DNA of 64,000 nucleotides, taken from assembly GCF_001941845.1 (NCBI RefSeq), contig NZ_CP018870.1:1054001-1118000 (forward strand). The letters run 5' to 3'. The notes beneath the pieces were generated by a model. It searched no databases. It worked only from the letters and a program-made list of their open reading frames with translations, and was not told where the DNA came from. Position 1 is the first letter of the stretch. Every line of letters begins with the position of its first letter. The DNA is from Streptomyces sp. TN58. GTDB lineage: Bacteria > Actinomycetota > Actinomycetes > Streptomycetales > Streptomycetaceae. This document shows, piece after piece, positions 62,727 to 64,000 of the stretch. The position numbers and the translations under genes are program-made.

Positions 62727-63884
62727 TTGGGGCAGCTGACCGGCGGGGACCCCTCTCTGCTCCGGCGGATCAATTCCGCGGTGGTGCTGCGTGCACTGCG
62801 TACGGCCGGCTCGCCGAGCCTCACCGACCTCACACGGCTGACCGGGCTCTCCCGGCCGACCGTCGAAGGGGTCGTGGAGGGACTGATCGGGACCGGGCTC
62901 GTCGTCGAGGCCGAGGCCGAGGAGGGCGCGCGGCGCCAGGGCCGTCCGGCCAGACGGTTCCGGTTCCGGGCCGAGGCGGGGCACCTGCTCGGCATCGAGA
63001 TCGGCTCGCACCGCGTCGCGGTCCTGCTGTCCGGGCTGGACGGGCGCATCATCGGCGCCGGCACCAAGGAGGTCGCAGAGACGGCCTCCGCCGACGAGCG
63101 ACTGGAGCGGGTACGCGCGGCCGTGGCCGATCTGCTGCGCCGCGCCGGCGTGCCGCGGGACTCCCTGCGCGCGGTCGGGGTCGGCAGTCCCGGGATCGTG
63201 GAGGCGGACGGCACGGTACGCCTCGGCACCGCCCTGCCCGGCTGGACCGGGCTGCCGCTCGGGGACCGGCTGCGGCGCTCGTTCCGCTGCCCGGTGCAGG
63301 TGGAGAACGACGCCAACGCGGCGGCGGTCGCCGAGCACTGGAAGGGGGCCGCGCGGGACACCGGAGACATGGTGTTCGTGATGGCGGGTCTCAGTCCGGG
63401 CGCGGGCTCGCTCATCGGCGGCCGGCTGCACCGGGGCTTCGGCGGGGCGGCCGGGGAGATCGGAGCCCTGCACCTGCTGGGCCGCGAAGCCACGCCCGAG
63501 CGGCTGCTGTCGACGACGGGCGAGCCTCTGCACCCGCTGGACGAGCCGGCCGTCGCCGAGGTGTTCGCGAAGGCCAAGCGGGGCGACGAGCGGGCCGTCG
63601 CCGCGGTCGAGCGGTTCCTGCAGCGTCTCGTCCACGACGTGGCGGCGCTGGTCCTGGCGATGGATCCGGAGCTGGTGGTCGTCGGCGGCTGGGCGGCCGG
63701 CCTGGACGGCGTCCTGGATCCCCTGCGCCGTGAGCTTGAGCGGTACTGCCTGCGCCCGCCGCGTGTGTCCCTGTCGCTGCTCGGCGAGGCCGCGGTGGCG
63801 ACCGGTGCCCTCCGGCTCGCGCTCGACCACGTCGAGGAGGAGCTCTTCGCGGTGGAGAAGACGGTCACGGCCCGCCCCCACTGA
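62727..63884 (+). CDS. ROK family transcriptional regulator
   Basis: 385 residues. TTG start with GGGAGGA six bases upstream. Winged helix-turn-helix (8-60: LRRINSAVVLRALR, LTGLSRPTVEGVVEGLIGTG), then the ROK domain (LGIEIGSHRVAVLLSG, VENDANAAAVAEHW, GFGGAAGEIGAL). The zinc motif of typical ROK proteins (GEIGH and CxCGxxGC) is missing: the His is Ala and no Cys cluster follows. It probably senses a sugar without kinase activity. Target unknown; the operator-like GCTAGC pair suggests self-control. Confidence 0.9.
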   Translation: MGQLTGGDPSLLRRINSAVVLRALRTAGSPSLTDLTRLTGLSRPTVEGVVEGLIGTGLVVEAEAEEGARRQGRPARRFRFRAEAGHLLGIEIGSHRVAVLLSGLDGRIIGAGTKEVAETASADERLERVRAAVADLLRRAGVPRDSLRAVGVGSPGIVEADGTVRLGTALPGWTGLPLGDRLRRSFRCPVQVENDANAAAVAEHWKGAARDTGDMVFVMAGLSPGAGSLIGGRLHRGFGGAAGEIGALHLLGREATPERLLSTTGEPLHPLDEPAVAEVFAKAKRGDERAVAAVERFLQRLVHDVAALVLAMDPELVVVGGWAAGLDGVLDPLRRELERYCLRPPRVSLSLLGEAAVATGALRLALDHVEEELFAVEKTVTARPH

Positions 63885-63946
63885 CACCGGTCACCGGCAC
63901 CGGGCACCGCGCAGTAGGCGGCCCGGCGGCCCCGGCACCCCGAAAG

Positions 63947-64000
63947 GCCGGACGGCCGTGGTGCGGCCCGCACACGCGGGCCGCACCACGGCCGTCCGGC
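63947..64000 (+). terminator. Strong 25-bp hairpin after the ROK gene
   Basis: Perfect 25-bp arms (63947-63971 and 63976-64000) around ACAC. The arm begins GCCGGACGGCCGTGG. It may extend beyond the window. Confidence 0.85.

Overview
The window is chromosomal DNA of a Streptomyces. GC content is very high with strong G/C bias at third codon positions. GTG starts and ATGA/GTGA stop-start overlaps are common, TTA codons are rare, and there are typical Streptomyces families (XRE-DUF5753 with DUF397, DUF5999, AfsR-type STAND ATPase, LppU/SCO3897-like protein). From about 34 kb on, the gene set (murT-gatD, pfkA, urease, biotin genes, CNNM pair, purB) resembles the core order I remember for this part of other Streptomyces chromosomes. 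The first ~21 kb is accessory.

1-20.7 kb, biotin-antagonist locus. A plus-strand operon with overlapping or closely spaced genes encodes a 5'-truncated GNAT/FemAB-like transferase, a fused LeuC-LeuD dehydratase, a LeuB-like dehydrogenase, a class IV aminotransferase, an ATP-grasp ligase, an MFS exporter and, after 73 bp, a class II DAHP synthase. Dehydratase, dehydrogenase and aminotransferase are the tools that lengthen an amino acid by one carbon. The DAHP synthase feeds chorismate and the ligase can join amino acids. This is what a stravidin (amiclenomycin peptide) pathway needs. Amiclenomycin blocks the biotin enzyme BioA. Next come a Sfp-type phosphopantetheinyl transferase and a P450. 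A minus-strand set then reads streptavidin homologue, MFS, SDR, single-module NRPS, fatty-acyl-AMP ligase. The NRPS is ACP-Cy-A(Cys)-PCP-epimerase-like, so it should make a 2-substituted thiazoline. I propose that FAAL, NRPS and P450 make an acidomycin (actithiazic acid)-type compound, a BioB inhibitor. The locus would then combine two biotin-biosynthesis inhibitors with a biotin-sequestering protein. TTA codons in the P450 and the MFS gene suggest bldA-dependent expression.

21-26.3 kb: nikABCDE-type nickel ABC transporter operon with a Nur-box-like palindrome just upstream. 26.3-33.7 kb: three-FnIII lipoprotein, AfsR-like ATPase without a DNA-binding domain, a DUF5999 gene with a 30-codon companion, an SRPBCC protein, an LppU-like membrane protein, and an acyl-CoA dehydrogenase divergent from a TetR gene with paired operators. 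A MITE-like element lies against the end of a peptide deformylase gene.

33.7-64 kb, mostly core: def, murT-gatD (lipid II amidation), pfkA, CtaG-like protein, plsC-like acyltransferase, ureABCFGD, an anti-sigma-type ATPase divergent from an XRE/DUF397 pair, bioF divergent from bioBAD, a cluster of GC-rich intergenic repeats, a GNAT gene, two CNNM/CorC proteins, an SGNH hydrolase, purB with an apparent leaderless promoter, mug, two genes of unknown function, an ABC-2 exporter pair, a two-component system and a ROK regulator ending at a strong terminator. I found no tRNA, rRNA, CRISPR array, intact insertion sequence, origin or phage genes.
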